Positions 1-5,336 of a stretch of DNA of 5,336 nt are shown in pieces. The stretch's first letter is position 1, and every line of letters begins with the position of its first letter. Origin of the DNA: Deltaproteobacteria bacterium (lineage in GTDB: Bacteria; Desulfobacterota; Desulfobulbia; Desulfobulbales; Desulfocapsaceae); contig JAJYAX010000133.1 of the NCBI GenBank assembly GCA_021779275.1, forward strand, positions 1 through 5,336, in the 5' to 3' direction. Position numbers and translations under genes: made by a program. Under the pieces are notes generated by a model that saw nothing but the letters and a program-made list of their open reading frames with translations, ran no database searches and had not been told where the DNA came from.

Positions 1-27
1 ATGGTGGTCAGATAATCTTTTTAAAAT

Positions 28-42
28 ACCGCTTTGAGCGGT
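28..42. repeat. Short hairpin, first of a tandem pair
   Basis: The arms ACCGCT (28-33) and AGCGGT (37-42) pair perfectly around a TTG loop. The hairpin lies 15 bases before a second, stronger hairpin at 58-76. Read on the minus strand it is followed by ATTTT, so it could be a weak terminator for a minus-strand gene beyond the left edge, but the stem is short. Paired small GC-rich stems with TTT/TTG loops in a spacer also resemble REP-type elements. The sequence does not decide between these readings. Confidence 0.45.
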
Positions 43-57
43 TCACTGTTTTGAAAG

Positions 58-76
58 CCACCGGCTTTGCCGGTGG
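58..76. repeat. Perfect 8-bp GC-rich hairpin (REP-like or terminator)
   Basis: CCACCGGC (58-65) and GCCGGTGG (69-76) form a perfect 8-bp stem closed by a TTT loop. On the plus strand it is followed by the pyrimidine-rich stretch TTACTTACTTCTTC rather than a clean T run, so it is a poor but possible terminator for a gene entering from the left. Stems of this kind are also typical of REP palindromes and of the subterminal hairpins of IS200/IS605 elements. No TnpA or RAYT gene is in the window, so the mobile-element reading is inference only. Confidence 0.5.
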
Positions 77-120
77 TTACTTACTTCTTCAGGCAGTTTT
101 TCGTCAACAAATCCAACGAC

Positions 121-126
121 AGGAGG
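121..126 (+). promoter_or_regulatory. Ribosome binding site of the recombinase gene
   Basis: AGGAGG sits 6 bases before the ATG at 133. It is a full-consensus Shine-Dalgarno at ideal spacing. It fixes 133 as the original start, even though that frame stops at 211. The later ATG at 302, where the long open frame first has an ATG, has no comparable site: its nearest purine-rich stretch (GAGGAGG, about 275-281) is some 20 bases upstream. Confidence 0.85.
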
Positions 127-132
127 TACACC

Positions 133-970
133 ATGAAAGTTTCCCAGGCAATCGATTTCCATCTGCAGTATCAAAAGGCCAACTCTAAAAAAAAATACAG
201 TCAAGACCTGTGAGTTTGTCCTCTCCCGTTTCAATGCTCAATTCGGCAAACGTGATCTGGCCAGCGTTTCTCAAGAGGAGGTCCTGGAATTTCTCCTTTC
301 TATGACCCGGAACAACAAACAGGCCACAAAAAGAAACCTGTACTCGGTACTTGCTTCTTTCTACAATTTTAGCATCAATACTGGCCTGCCCGCCCTCACC
401 AATCCCTGCAATACGGCGGTCATCAGAAAGATATTCAAACGCCCCCAGGCTATTCAGTGGAACATTGTCGACAAGGAAACCGTCGATGAGATCATCTTTC
501 GGACCATGAACATCAGAAACAGGCTCATGCTGGAACTCATGGCCAGGGGAGGAATGAGGGTCGGTGAAGTTCTTAATCTCACACCGGCCGATATCCAGGA
601 GAGAACTCTGGCCATCAAGAATCCAAAAAGTGGCCGGGTCGGAGAGGCGGTTTATGTTCCACGAAAAATATTGGTAAGGTTAACCGACTATGTAAAGGCT
701 CATGAAATCGGCAACAGTGACCGAATTTTCCCCATTTCCTATGTTGCCGCTTGGTCCATGGTCAAGAAATCCGGAAATCTTGTCAAAATCGAGCTTCGTC
801 CTCATGATCTGCGGCGGCATGCGGCAACGTATGCATCGAGATCCGGCACTCCGATAGAAATCGTCAGCAAAGTAATCCTACGACATGCTGATTTATCAAC
901 GACTCAGAGATATCTTGGCAAAGTGAACGATTCTGAAGCTATCAGATGGATAGAGACTCTCTACGGGTAG
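133..970 (+). pseudogene. Tyrosine recombinase/integrase, frameshifted near the N-terminus
   Basis: This is a site-specific recombinase of the phage-integrase (tyrosine recombinase) family, which cuts and rejoins DNA through a covalent 3'-phosphotyrosine. Removing one A from the run at 187-195 joins the ATG at 133 to the frame ending with TAG at 968-970 and gives about 278 residues, normal for the small single-chain members. The N-terminal part (to about residue 110) looks like a SAM-like core-binding domain, with KKNTVKTCEFVLSRF and then a helix at EEVLEFL. The catalytic domain keeps the full set. Numbered from the ATG at 302, these are Arg86 in GMRVGEVL, a probable Lys at 106 or 109, His168 and Arg171 in HDLRRH, His195 in RHADLS, and nucleophile Tyr204 in QRYLG. 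As written, translation from 133 stops after 26 codons at TGA 211-213. Everything beyond the A run is intact, which argues for a very recent lesion, a base-call error, or slippage. Its att sites and mobile partner are not identifiable here. Confidence 0.85.
187..195 (+). other. Nine-A homopolymer at the frame break
   Basis: Nine consecutive A's encode three lysines in the start frame. Eight A's would restore the reading frame into AAT ACA GTC AAG, which gives the recombinase-like sequence NTVKTCEFVLSRF. A9 tracts are known substrates for RNA polymerase slippage in bacteria and in several IS transposase genes, and are also common sites of base-call errors. The sequence itself cannot tell which applies. 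Confidence 0.8.
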
Positions 971-977
971 GTCGACC

Positions 978-1009
978 TGAAGGGGCAGGAAAAACACCTC
1001 GCCCCTTCA
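978..1009 (+). terminator. Possible terminator hairpin after the recombinase
   Basis: TGAAGGGGC (978-986) pairs perfectly with GCCCCTTCA (1001-1009) around a 14-base loop, starting 8 bases after the recombinase stop codon. Position and stem strength suit a 3' end structure. There is no T run after it (the next bases are TGAGATAG), so intrinsic termination would be weak. It may instead stabilise the 3' end of the mRNA. Confidence 0.4.
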
Positions 1010-1118
1010 TGAGATAGTAGACATATCAAGTTGAAGAGGTTAACAAATTGTTTAAGATATAGACTGGCAATCTCAACAGAAGAAGCCTGGAGAAAAAACA
1101 GGAATAAGGTCAAGTTAC

Positions 1119-1143
1119 CAAGGTTACACATGATTTAACCTTG
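1119..1143. repeat. Perfect 8-bp inverted repeat, first of an adjacent pair
   Basis: CAAGGTTA (1119-1126) and TAACCTTG (1136-1143) are perfectly complementary around a 9-base loop. A partial direct copy of the left arm (AAGTTACC) lies just upstream at 1112-1119. Only two bases separate this structure from the next hairpin. It could be a protein-binding palindrome or an RNA stem; there is no T run to make it a terminator. Confidence 0.45.
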
Positions 1144-1145
1144 TC

Positions 1146-1170
1146 ATTGCAAATCTTGTAGATTTGCAAT
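1146..1170. repeat. Perfect 10-bp inverted repeat, second of an adjacent pair
   Basis: ATTGCAAATC (1146-1155) and GATTTGCAAT (1161-1170) form a perfect 10-bp stem with a 5-base TTGTA loop. It is the longest perfect palindrome that I found outside the IS. The bases after it (CAATTTCAAATCC) lack the T tract of an intrinsic terminator. With the neighbouring stem at 1119-1143 it forms a compact double-hairpin block of about 50 bases. Its function is unknown. Confidence 0.5.
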
Positions 1171-1232
1171 CAATTTCAAATCCATTTTCTACTCTTCCTT
1201 TTGGCCCATCTTTGAGCATTATTATTCGTAGC

Positions 1233-1238
1233 TTTTAT
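1233..1238. repeat. Left copy of the IS target-site duplication
   Basis: TTTTAT directly abuts the left inverted repeat and is repeated exactly at 2993-2998, directly outside the right inverted repeat. A 6-bp duplication fits the 5-6 bp range known for the IS1634 family. Confidence 0.85.
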
Positions 1239-1250
1239 CCTGAATTCCCG
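1239..1250 (+). repeat. Left terminal inverted repeat of the IS
   Basis: CCTGAATTCCCG is the exact reverse complement of 2981-2992. Pairing breaks down outside it at the target duplication and inside it within a few bases, so the repeat is 12 bp. The core GAATTC is itself a palindrome, so both ends carry an EcoRI-type hexamer. Confidence 0.85.
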
Positions 1251-1313
1251 GAAGAGTATAACGAGGAAGCATAAATAACTCGCTGATTATGATGGAAGAA
1301 AGCGCGATTTCTC

Positions 1314-1342
1314 TTGCAATTTTCATCGTTACAATATATACT
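1314..1342 (+). promoter_or_regulatory. Putative sigma-70 promoter of the transposase
   Basis: TTGCAA (1314-1319) and TATACT (1337-1342) are separated by exactly 17 bases and match the -35 and -10 consensus at 4 and 5 of 6 positions. Transcription would start near 1349, about 20 bases before the ATG, just ahead of the ribosome binding site. It lies inside the IS, so the element carries its own promoter. It is predicted from consensus match only. Confidence 0.55.
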
Positions 1343-1351
1343 GTTGTAACG
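1327..1351. repeat. Inverted repeat spanning the transposase -10 box
   Basis: CGTTACAA (1327-1334) and TTGTAACG (1344-1351) are perfect 8-bp complements around a 9-base centre that contains the -10 hexamer. As DNA it has the geometry of an operator. As RNA it would form only in transcripts that enter from outside the IS, since the predicted start lies near its right edge. In that case it would sit 5 bases before the Shine-Dalgarno and could dampen transposase translation from read-through mRNA, a known control strategy in IS elements. Both roles are inference. Confidence 0.5.
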
Positions 1352-1356
1352 AGATC

Positions 1357-1362
1357 AGGAGG
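1357..1362 (+). promoter_or_regulatory. Ribosome binding site of the transposase
   Basis: AGGAGG is followed by 8 bases and then the ATG at 1371. It supports this start over the other-frame ATG at 1289, which lies upstream of the predicted transcription start and leads to an unrelated short frame. Confidence 0.85.
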
Positions 1363-1370
1363 AATAATCC

Positions 1371-2978
1371 ATGGCGGCCATCGTCTATCAGACCAACAAA
1401 AAAACTGGGATAACCTACGCCTACGAGTCTGTTTCCTATTGGGACAGAGAGAAACAACAGTCCCGGGCGAAGCGAAAGTGCATCGGACGCGTGGATCCCG
1501 ATACACAAGGAATCATTCCGACCAGAAAGAGAAAGGTACCTGCGGTTGGGGAGAAAGCAAAACGGGGGCCGGTCCCGGCTGTCTGGCCGGCCCGTAAATT
1601 TTACGGATCAACCTATCTTCTTGATCGTATCGCAGAGGCTACGGGAATAACAAACGATCTAAAGAAGTGTTTTCCCGGCAGCTTCCGGCAGATTCTTTCA
1701 CTTGCCTATTACCTGATCCTTGAAGACAAGAACCCCTTAAGTCGTTTTCCCCATTGGGCGGCATTGCATCGACACCCATACGGTGACGTCATCTCATCGC
1801 AGAGAAGCAGCGAGCTTTTTGCCTCCATTACAGAAGAAGCCAGGCAGCGTTTCTTCAAGCTGCAGGGAAAACGCCGGGCAGAGAAGGAATACCTGTCCTA
1901 TGACAGCACGTCCGTTTCCAGCTATTCAAAATGCCTCAGGCAAGTCCGCTACGACAAGAACAAAGATCATGAACATCTGCCGCAGATCAATCTGAATCTG
2001 CTTTTCGGCCAGCAATCCCGTCTGCCTTTTTATTACCGGAAATTGCCGGGGAACATTCCGGACGTTAAAACCCTGAGGAAACTGGTGGCGGACATGAACA
2101 CGCTTGGCTATGAGAAAATAAAAGTGGTATTGGACCGAGGCTTTTTCAGTGCGGCCAATATCAACGATCTCTACAGGCAGCATATGAAGTTTCTGATTGG
2201 CGGCAAGATGTCTTTGAAGCTTGTGAAGACGCATCTGGACACAGTACGGGACACCATGCGCAACTGGACGAATTATAATCAGGCCTATCAGCTCTATACC
2301 TATTCTCTGCCGATCACCTGGAACTATACCCAGGATCGACCTTATAAAGGAGATACGGTCAATGCAGATCGCCGAATGTATCTCCATCTGTATTTTTCCC
2401 CGGACCGGGCTCTGGAGGAAGAAAAATCCTTTAACAACCGGTTGTCCCAGTGGCGGAATGAACTCGAAAGCGGACAGCGCCATCCGGAGCATGAGAACCA
2501 CTATGGCAAATATTTTGAGGTAAAAAGCACACCGGTCCGAGGCATACAGGTTGTCGCCAAAGAAGAGGCGATTGCCGAGGCAAAGTGTTCCTATGGATTC
2601 TTCGCCCTTTTGAGCAACGACATCAAAAATGCGACGGAGGCTTTGGAAATTTATCGAAACAAGGACGTGGTGGAAAAGGCCTTTGAGAATCTGAAAGAGC
2701 GGCTGAATCTGCGCAGGATGGCCGTTTCATCGGAACAGAGTCTGGATGGCAAGCTTTTTGTCCAGTTTATCGCCCTTATCTTCTTATCCTTCATCACAAG
2801 GAAAATGCAGAAGAAAAACCTGTTTAAAGACTACACATTGCAGGCAATCCTGGACGAGTTGGACGTTATCGAGTGTTTTGAAGTGCCGGGAAAACAACTT
2901 CAGGTTGGCGAAATGACGATGCGGCAGATGGACCTCTATGACAAGCTGGAAGTCAATCCGCCCGCCTCGTTACATTGA
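1371..2978 (+). CDS. IS1634/IS4-type DDE transposase
   Basis: The product is a 535-residue transposase that would cut and move the surrounding IS by a DDE (RNase H-fold) mechanism. The N-terminus, with YESVSYWD, then KRKCIGRVDPDTGIIPT-like sequence near residues 18-52, is typical of this family. The first catalytic Asp is Asp178 in the motif YDSTS and the second is Asp255 in VVLDRGFF. The catalytic Glu is Glu435 within a Y-x2-K-x3-E-x6-K block (Tyr428, Lys431, Glu435, Lys442), which matches the IS4 signature Y-2-R-3-E-6-K with Lys in place of Arg. About 180 residues separate the second Asp from the Glu, the expected insertion domain of IS4-type enzymes. Full length, with no stop or frameshift, so probably active. 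The start is fixed by AGGAGG at 1357-1362. The TGA ends two bases before the right inverted repeat, so no terminator follows inside the element. Confidence 0.9.
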   Translation: MAAIVYQTNKKTGITYAYESVSYWDREKQQSRAKRKCIGRVDPDTQGIIPTRKRKVPAVGEKAKRGPVPAVWPARKFYGSTYLLDRIAEATGITNDLKKCFPGSFRQILSLAYYLILEDKNPLSRFPHWAALHRHPYGDVISSQRSSELFASITEEARQRFFKLQGKRRAEKEYLSYDSTSVSSYSKCLRQVRYDKNKDHEHLPQINLNLLFGQQSRLPFYYRKLPGNIPDVKTLRKLVADMNTLGYEKIKVVLDRGFFSAANINDLYRQHMKFLIGGKMSLKLVKTHLDTVRDTMRNWTNYNQAYQLYTYSLPITWNYTQDRPYKGDTVNADRRMYLHLYFSPDRALEEEKSFNNRLSQWRNELESGQRHPEHENHYGKYFEVKSTPVRGIQVVAKEEAIAEAKCSYGFFALLSNDIKNATEALEIYRNKDVVEKAFENLKERLNLRRMAVSSEQSLDGKLFVQFIALIFLSFITRKMQKKNLFKDYTLQAILDELDVIECFEVPGKQLQVGEMTMRQMDLYDKLEVNPPASLH

Positions 2979-2980
2979 TT

Positions 2981-2992
2981 CGGGAATTCAGG
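2981..2992 (+). repeat. Right terminal inverted repeat of the IS
   Basis: CGGGAATTCAGG is the exact reverse complement of the left repeat at 1239-1250. It begins two bases after the transposase stop codon and is followed immediately by the target duplication. Confidence 0.85.
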
Positions 2993-2998
2993 TTTTAT
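2993..2998. repeat. Right copy of the IS target-site duplication
   Basis: TTTTAT matches 1233-1238 exactly. Deleting the IS and one copy joins GTAGC-TTTTAT-ATACATAAAGG, the inferred site before insertion, which lay in non-coding AT-rich DNA. Confidence 0.85.
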
Positions 2999-3521
2999 AT
3001 ACATAAAGGCTTGTTCAATTTGACGGACCTATTCCTATCAGCAAAGCATATAACAATGAAAAATTTCTCTCCAGGGGGATCAGTCGGCATTATGGTAAAA
3101 TTAGAGTGGAGAGTAAGTACAAGGGGCTGTGTCAAGTTTGCTGCTATGGTCAGGAAGTGTGAGGAGTGATTGTTAAATCTACGATTATAGAAAGTTTAGT
3201 ATATCAATGAAATAAATATCCCACAAATCGTCGCTCCGTGCTATACTATTATGGTGGTATTTGACCATTTTTAATTTCAAAAATCTCCAAGAGGTCACTA
3301 CTCTTTCATTCTTCTCTGAATAAGCACTCCACGTAGGCAATCTCGCAGAGAAAAGAATTTTGTTGCCGTCAATGTGGCTTTAGGTTCGCGGTTCGTACGG
3401 TGTAATCCGCTGATCGTTTCCAATCCCTCTGGTTGTACGTTTCTCTCCCTCTCTGTAAGTTCCACGGGAGGGCTCCACACTGTTCTTCTCCGAATCCTTC
3501 CGTCAGGTGAAATCCTTCACA
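2999..3521. other. Long spacer before the glucan synthase gene, no convincing gene
   Basis: This stretch of about 520 bases is AT-rich in its first two thirds and less so near the glucan synthase. I see no frame with a credible start, ribosome binding site and recognisable product. A TATACT hexamer at 3242-3247 could be a -10 box for the downstream gene, but no good -35 stands 16-18 bases before it. TTCTCTG (3312-3318) and CAGAGAA (3346-3352) are complementary 7-base arms around a 27-base loop, a possible leader structure. No T-rich terminator hairpin is visible, so transcription from the IS may pass through. Confidence 0.45.
3505..3510 (+). promoter_or_regulatory. Probable ribosome binding site of the glucan synthase
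   Basis: AGGTGA lies 11 bases before the ATG at 3522, slightly far. An in-frame GTG at 3507 overlaps the site itself and is therefore unlikely. An alternative start is the in-frame GTG at 3564, preceded by AAGGA (3553-3557) at 6 bases, which would shorten the protein by 14 residues. The choice does not affect any domain. Confidence 0.45.
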
Positions 3522-5336
3522 ATGGCTGGAAACCTGGAAAACGCAGTCAAAAAAGGACATAATGTGGGTCAAGCCATTCGCCAAGCCGTTCTTGTTGGCT
3601 ATTTTGCAACAAAAGATGAGGCTCAACGCGCCATTCGGGAACTGGCGCAACGAGGCTTCAGACGCAGCGCCCTGATTCATAAGGGGACGGAAGGGGATGT
3701 TCATTGCACGGATCCCTTTCTTCGGCGCCGGGCACTCCGGTTGACCCTCGCCGCCATTCTGTCCGGAGGGGGCGGCGGGCTTGCATCTTTGTTGCTCCAC
3801 GGGCCGCTGTCTTTCTGGAATATCCCCTCCGCTCTGCTGCTGGCCCTGGTCTGTGCCGGCATCGGCGGTCTGACCGCCTCGGCCTGGTTTCGACGCTCCG
3901 GATTCGGTGTCGAGCAGGGGGGGATACGGGATCATGCCCGTTGGCTCATGCCCGATGAATTCGCCCTGATCCTCCAGGCGCCCCTCGATTCTCTCCAGTA
4001 TCCTATGGCCCTGTTGCGGGAAGGCGGCGATATCCATCCGGCCTTGTTCGTTATTCATCCTAGGCATGAACGGCGGGCGGAGGCCAGGGTCCCCGCAGTC
4101 AAGCTCTCCCCGGCCCAGATCCTGGAGCATTCCCGGCGTCATGCCGTGGAACAGCAGGTTGATTCCAGCCCGCAGCATACGGTCGAGCTGCTCAATCGTC
4201 TCCGGCAGTCCCGCAGGTGGATCCGTCGGGTCTGCGCCGATCTCACCGCGGCAAGCCGCCTGGAACAGAAGGCGACGGCCGCCGCCGACTGGATATTGGA
4301 CAACGAATATATCCTGGAAGGCAACATCCGGGATGTCCTTGTAAACCTTCCGGCGCGTTTTTATAAACAGCTGCCCATCCTGGCATCCGACCCGTACCGG
4401 GGCCTGCCGTGCATCTATGGCATGGCCAAAAACCTCGTCTCCCATTCGGAACTGCGCCTGGACCGGGAGAATATCCTGGCCTTTACCGAGGCCTATCAAT
4501 CCGTGCGGACGCTGACCATCGGCGAACTCTGGGCTCTTCCTCAGATGATGCGCATCGCGCTTATCGAGAGCATACAGAGTTTGGCTGTCACCGCCCTGGA
4601 CGACCTGGGCGAACGCCAGCTGGCCGACCTCTGGGCAAACCGGCTGATCACCGCCAACCGCCGCGATTCCAACCAGCTTTTTGCGATCCTGGCCGAACTT
4701 GCAAAGGCTGAGCCCCGCCCCAGCCCCTACTTCGGTATGCAGTTGATCGGTCTGCTCTACGATGAGGCCGCCGCCCTGGCGCCGGTCCAGAGCTGGCTTG
4801 AGCGTACCCTCAAGACCCCCCTGCAAGACCTCAACTCTCGCGAACTGAACCGGCAGACCGCAGATCAGCTTGCCTGCGGCAACGCCATTACCAGCCTGCG
4901 CGCCCTGGCCCTGCTGGATTGGCGGGAGATCTTCGAAAAGCTTAGCCGGGTGGAGCAGGTCTTGCGCCATGATCCTTCCGGAATCTACCCCGGGATGGAT
5001 TTTGCCACCCGTGATCGCTGTCGCCGGGCGATTGAGGCCCTTGCCCGCGCCAGCACTTTGACCGAGGAACAGATTGCGGAGCGCGTCATCACGCTGGCGG
5101 TCCGGGCGGGGCGTGAGACAGTGGCTGACGAACGGCGCAGCCACGTCGGCAGCTGGCTGGCCGGAGAGGGAAGGGCGGAGCTTGTCCGGGAGCTTTCCTG
5201 CCGGGAGGCGCTCCGTTATCGGAGTCTGGCCTGGGTCTACGGCCACAACGCCGCCGTCTATTTTGCCGGTATCGGCGGTTTCTCTGTCCTCTTCCTGTCT
5301 CTGATCACAGGCCTTGTCCTTGTACCCGATATCGGC
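3522..5336 (+). CDS. Cyclic beta-1,2-glucan synthase family protein (NdvB/ChvB-like), 5' part
   Basis: This frame is open for 605 codons from the ATG and runs off the window; the family usually exceeds 2500 residues. NdvB/ChvB are inner-membrane enzymes that use UDP-glucose to build periplasmic cyclic beta-1,2-glucans, with a GT84 transferase domain followed by a GH94 phosphorylase-like domain; both would lie beyond this window. The region present matches the conserved part ahead of GT84. It has AADWILDNEYILEGNIRDV (about 254-272), LPARFYKQLP (276-285), GLPCIYGMA (294-302), TIGELWALPQMMRIALIE (332-349) and IYPGMDFATRDRCRRAIE (488-505), then a membrane segment at about 578-601. Ahead of it, residues 21-54 (AVLVGYFATKDEAQRAIREL onward) resemble a YflT/general-stress module, followed by a glycine-rich segment (75-92) and a second hydrophobic segment (101-122). 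This extension is not part of the classical rhizobial proteins as I know them. Its high GC differs from the IS and spacers to its left. Family placement is strong; substrate and cyclic product are inferred. Confidence 0.85.
   Translation, partial: MAGNLENAVKKGHNVGQAIRQAVLVGYFATKDEAQRAIRELAQRGFRRSALIHKGTEGDVHCTDPFLRRRALRLTLAAILSGGGGGLASLLLHGPLSFWNIPSALLLALVCAGIGGLTASAWFRRSGFGVEQGGIRDHARWLMPDEFALILQAPLDSLQYPMALLREGGDIHPALFVIHPRHERRAEARVPAVKLSPAQILEHSRRHAVEQQVDSSPQHTVELLNRLRQSRRWIRRVCADLTAASRLEQKATAAADWILDNEYILEGNIRDVLVNLPARFYKQLPILASDPYRGLPCIYGMAKNLVSHSELRLDRENILAFTEAYQSVRTLTIGELWALPQMMRIALIESIQSLAVTALDDLGERQLADLWANRLITANRRDSNQLFAILAELAKAEPRPSPYFGMQLIGLLYDEAAALAPVQSWLERTLKTPLQDLNSRELNRQTADQLACGNAITSLRALALLDWREIFEKLSRVEQVLRHDPSGIYPGMDFATRDRCRRAIEALARASTLTEEQIAERVITLAVRAGRETVADERRSHVGSWLAGEGRAELVRELSCREALRYRSLAWVYGHNAAVYFAGIGGFSVLFLSLITGLVLVPDIG

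Larger units (their letters stand above)
971..1232. other. Non-coding AT-rich spacer with hairpins
   Basis: This spacer lies between the recombinase stop and the left target duplication of the IS. I see no open frame with a credible start and ribosome binding site on either strand. It holds the stem at 978-1009 and two back-to-back hairpins at 1119-1143 and 1146-1170. The rest is AT-rich sequence without recognisable content. Before the IS arrived it was continuous with the spacer that now begins after 2998. Confidence 0.6.
1239..2992 (+). mobile_element. Complete IS1634/IS4-type insertion sequence, 1754 bp
   Basis: The element is bounded by a perfect 12-bp terminal inverted repeat (CCTGAATTCCCG at 1239-1250, its complement at 2981-2992) and flanked on both sides by the 6-bp duplication TTTTAT. 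It holds one transposase gene on the plus strand, with a 120-bp leader carrying a promoter and a strong ribosome binding site, and only two bases between the stop codon and the right repeat. Size, single long DDE transposase and duplication length all agree with the IS1634 family of the IS4 superfamily. Matching ends, an exact duplication and an undamaged gene suggest a recent and probably still mobile copy. Family assignment rests on protein features, not on a database match. Confidence 0.88.

Noticed and set aside
43..234. 63-codon minus-strand frame over the recombinase N-terminus
   Set aside because: It is antisense to the recombinase, its C-terminal part translates the hairpin at 58-76, and no domain is recognisable.
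971..1232. Possible integron attC site near the recombinase
   Set aside because: The hairpins do not carry the paired GTTRRRY/RYYYAAC core motifs and the recombinase is not of the IntI type as far as the motifs show.
3124..3140. GGGGCTGTGTCAAGTTT, which resembles the terminal repeats of some IS families
   Set aside because: No matching inverted partner or adjacent transposase remnant was found in the window, so a chance resemblance cannot be excluded.
2975..3169. 64-codon plus-strand frame starting at the transposase stop
   Set aside because: It begins inside the IS, crosses the right inverted repeat and the target duplication, and has no ribosome binding site or recognisable product, so it is a chance frame created by the insertion.
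3185..3268. 27-codon minus-strand mini-frame in the spacer
   Set aside because: The only purine-rich site (GGAG) is about 17 bases before the ATG, too far, and nothing else supports translation.
3369..5246. Long minus-strand open frame of 625 codons
   Set aside because: It lies antisense to the glucan synthase frame, whose conserved NdvB motifs are unmistakable. The antisense product is rich in Gly, Pro, Gln and Arg with no recognisable domain, as expected from the complement of GC-rich coding DNA.
1..5336. CRISPR array, tRNA, rRNA or defence system
   Set aside because: No regularly spaced repeats, tRNA cloverleaf, rRNA segments or recognisable defence proteins were found on either strand.

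Overview
The window looks like an accessory stretch of a Gram-negative bacterial chromosome. The mix of genes (a small tyrosine recombinase, an IS1634/IS4-type insertion sequence and an NdvB-like glucan synthase with an added N-terminal module) would fit a Desulfobacterota (deltaproteobacterial) host, but this is a guess from style, not from a marker gene. The glucan synthase gene is clearly GC-rich, while the non-coding spacers are AT-rich and the recombinase and transposase are intermediate, so the left two thirds look like acquired DNA beside a resident gene.

Layout, left to right. Positions 1-120 hold two tandem hairpins of REP or terminator type and no gene. Positions 133-970 encode a tyrosine recombinase of about 278 residues whose catalytic residues are all present, but a run of nine A's near codon 19 puts the first 26 codons out of frame with the rest. 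It is a pseudogene, a sequencing artefact, or a gene read by slippage on the A run. Positions 971-1232 are non-coding and rich in hairpins. Positions 1239-2992 form a complete 1754-bp insertion sequence: a 12-bp perfect terminal inverted repeat, a 6-bp target duplication (TTTTAT) on both sides, its own promoter and ribosome binding site, and one intact DDE transposase. Positions 2999-3521 are a long AT-rich spacer with no convincing gene. From 3522 to the window end runs the 5' part (605 codons, still open) of a large membrane protein of the cyclic beta-1,2-glucan synthase (NdvB/ChvB) family.

How the parts relate. The recombinase, transposase and glucan synthase all lie on the plus strand but do not form an obvious operon; gaps of 400-540 bp separate them. 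The IS landed in the spacer between the recombinase and the glucan synthase, and its perfect ends and target duplication suggest a recent event. No terminator is visible between the transposase stop and the glucan synthase, so IS transcription could reach that gene. The most unusual protein feature is the glucan synthase N-terminus: a short domain resembling the YflT/general-stress-protein module plus a glycine-rich membrane hairpin, placed ahead of the conserved NdvB region. I found no evidence for CRISPR, tRNA, rRNA or a defence system.
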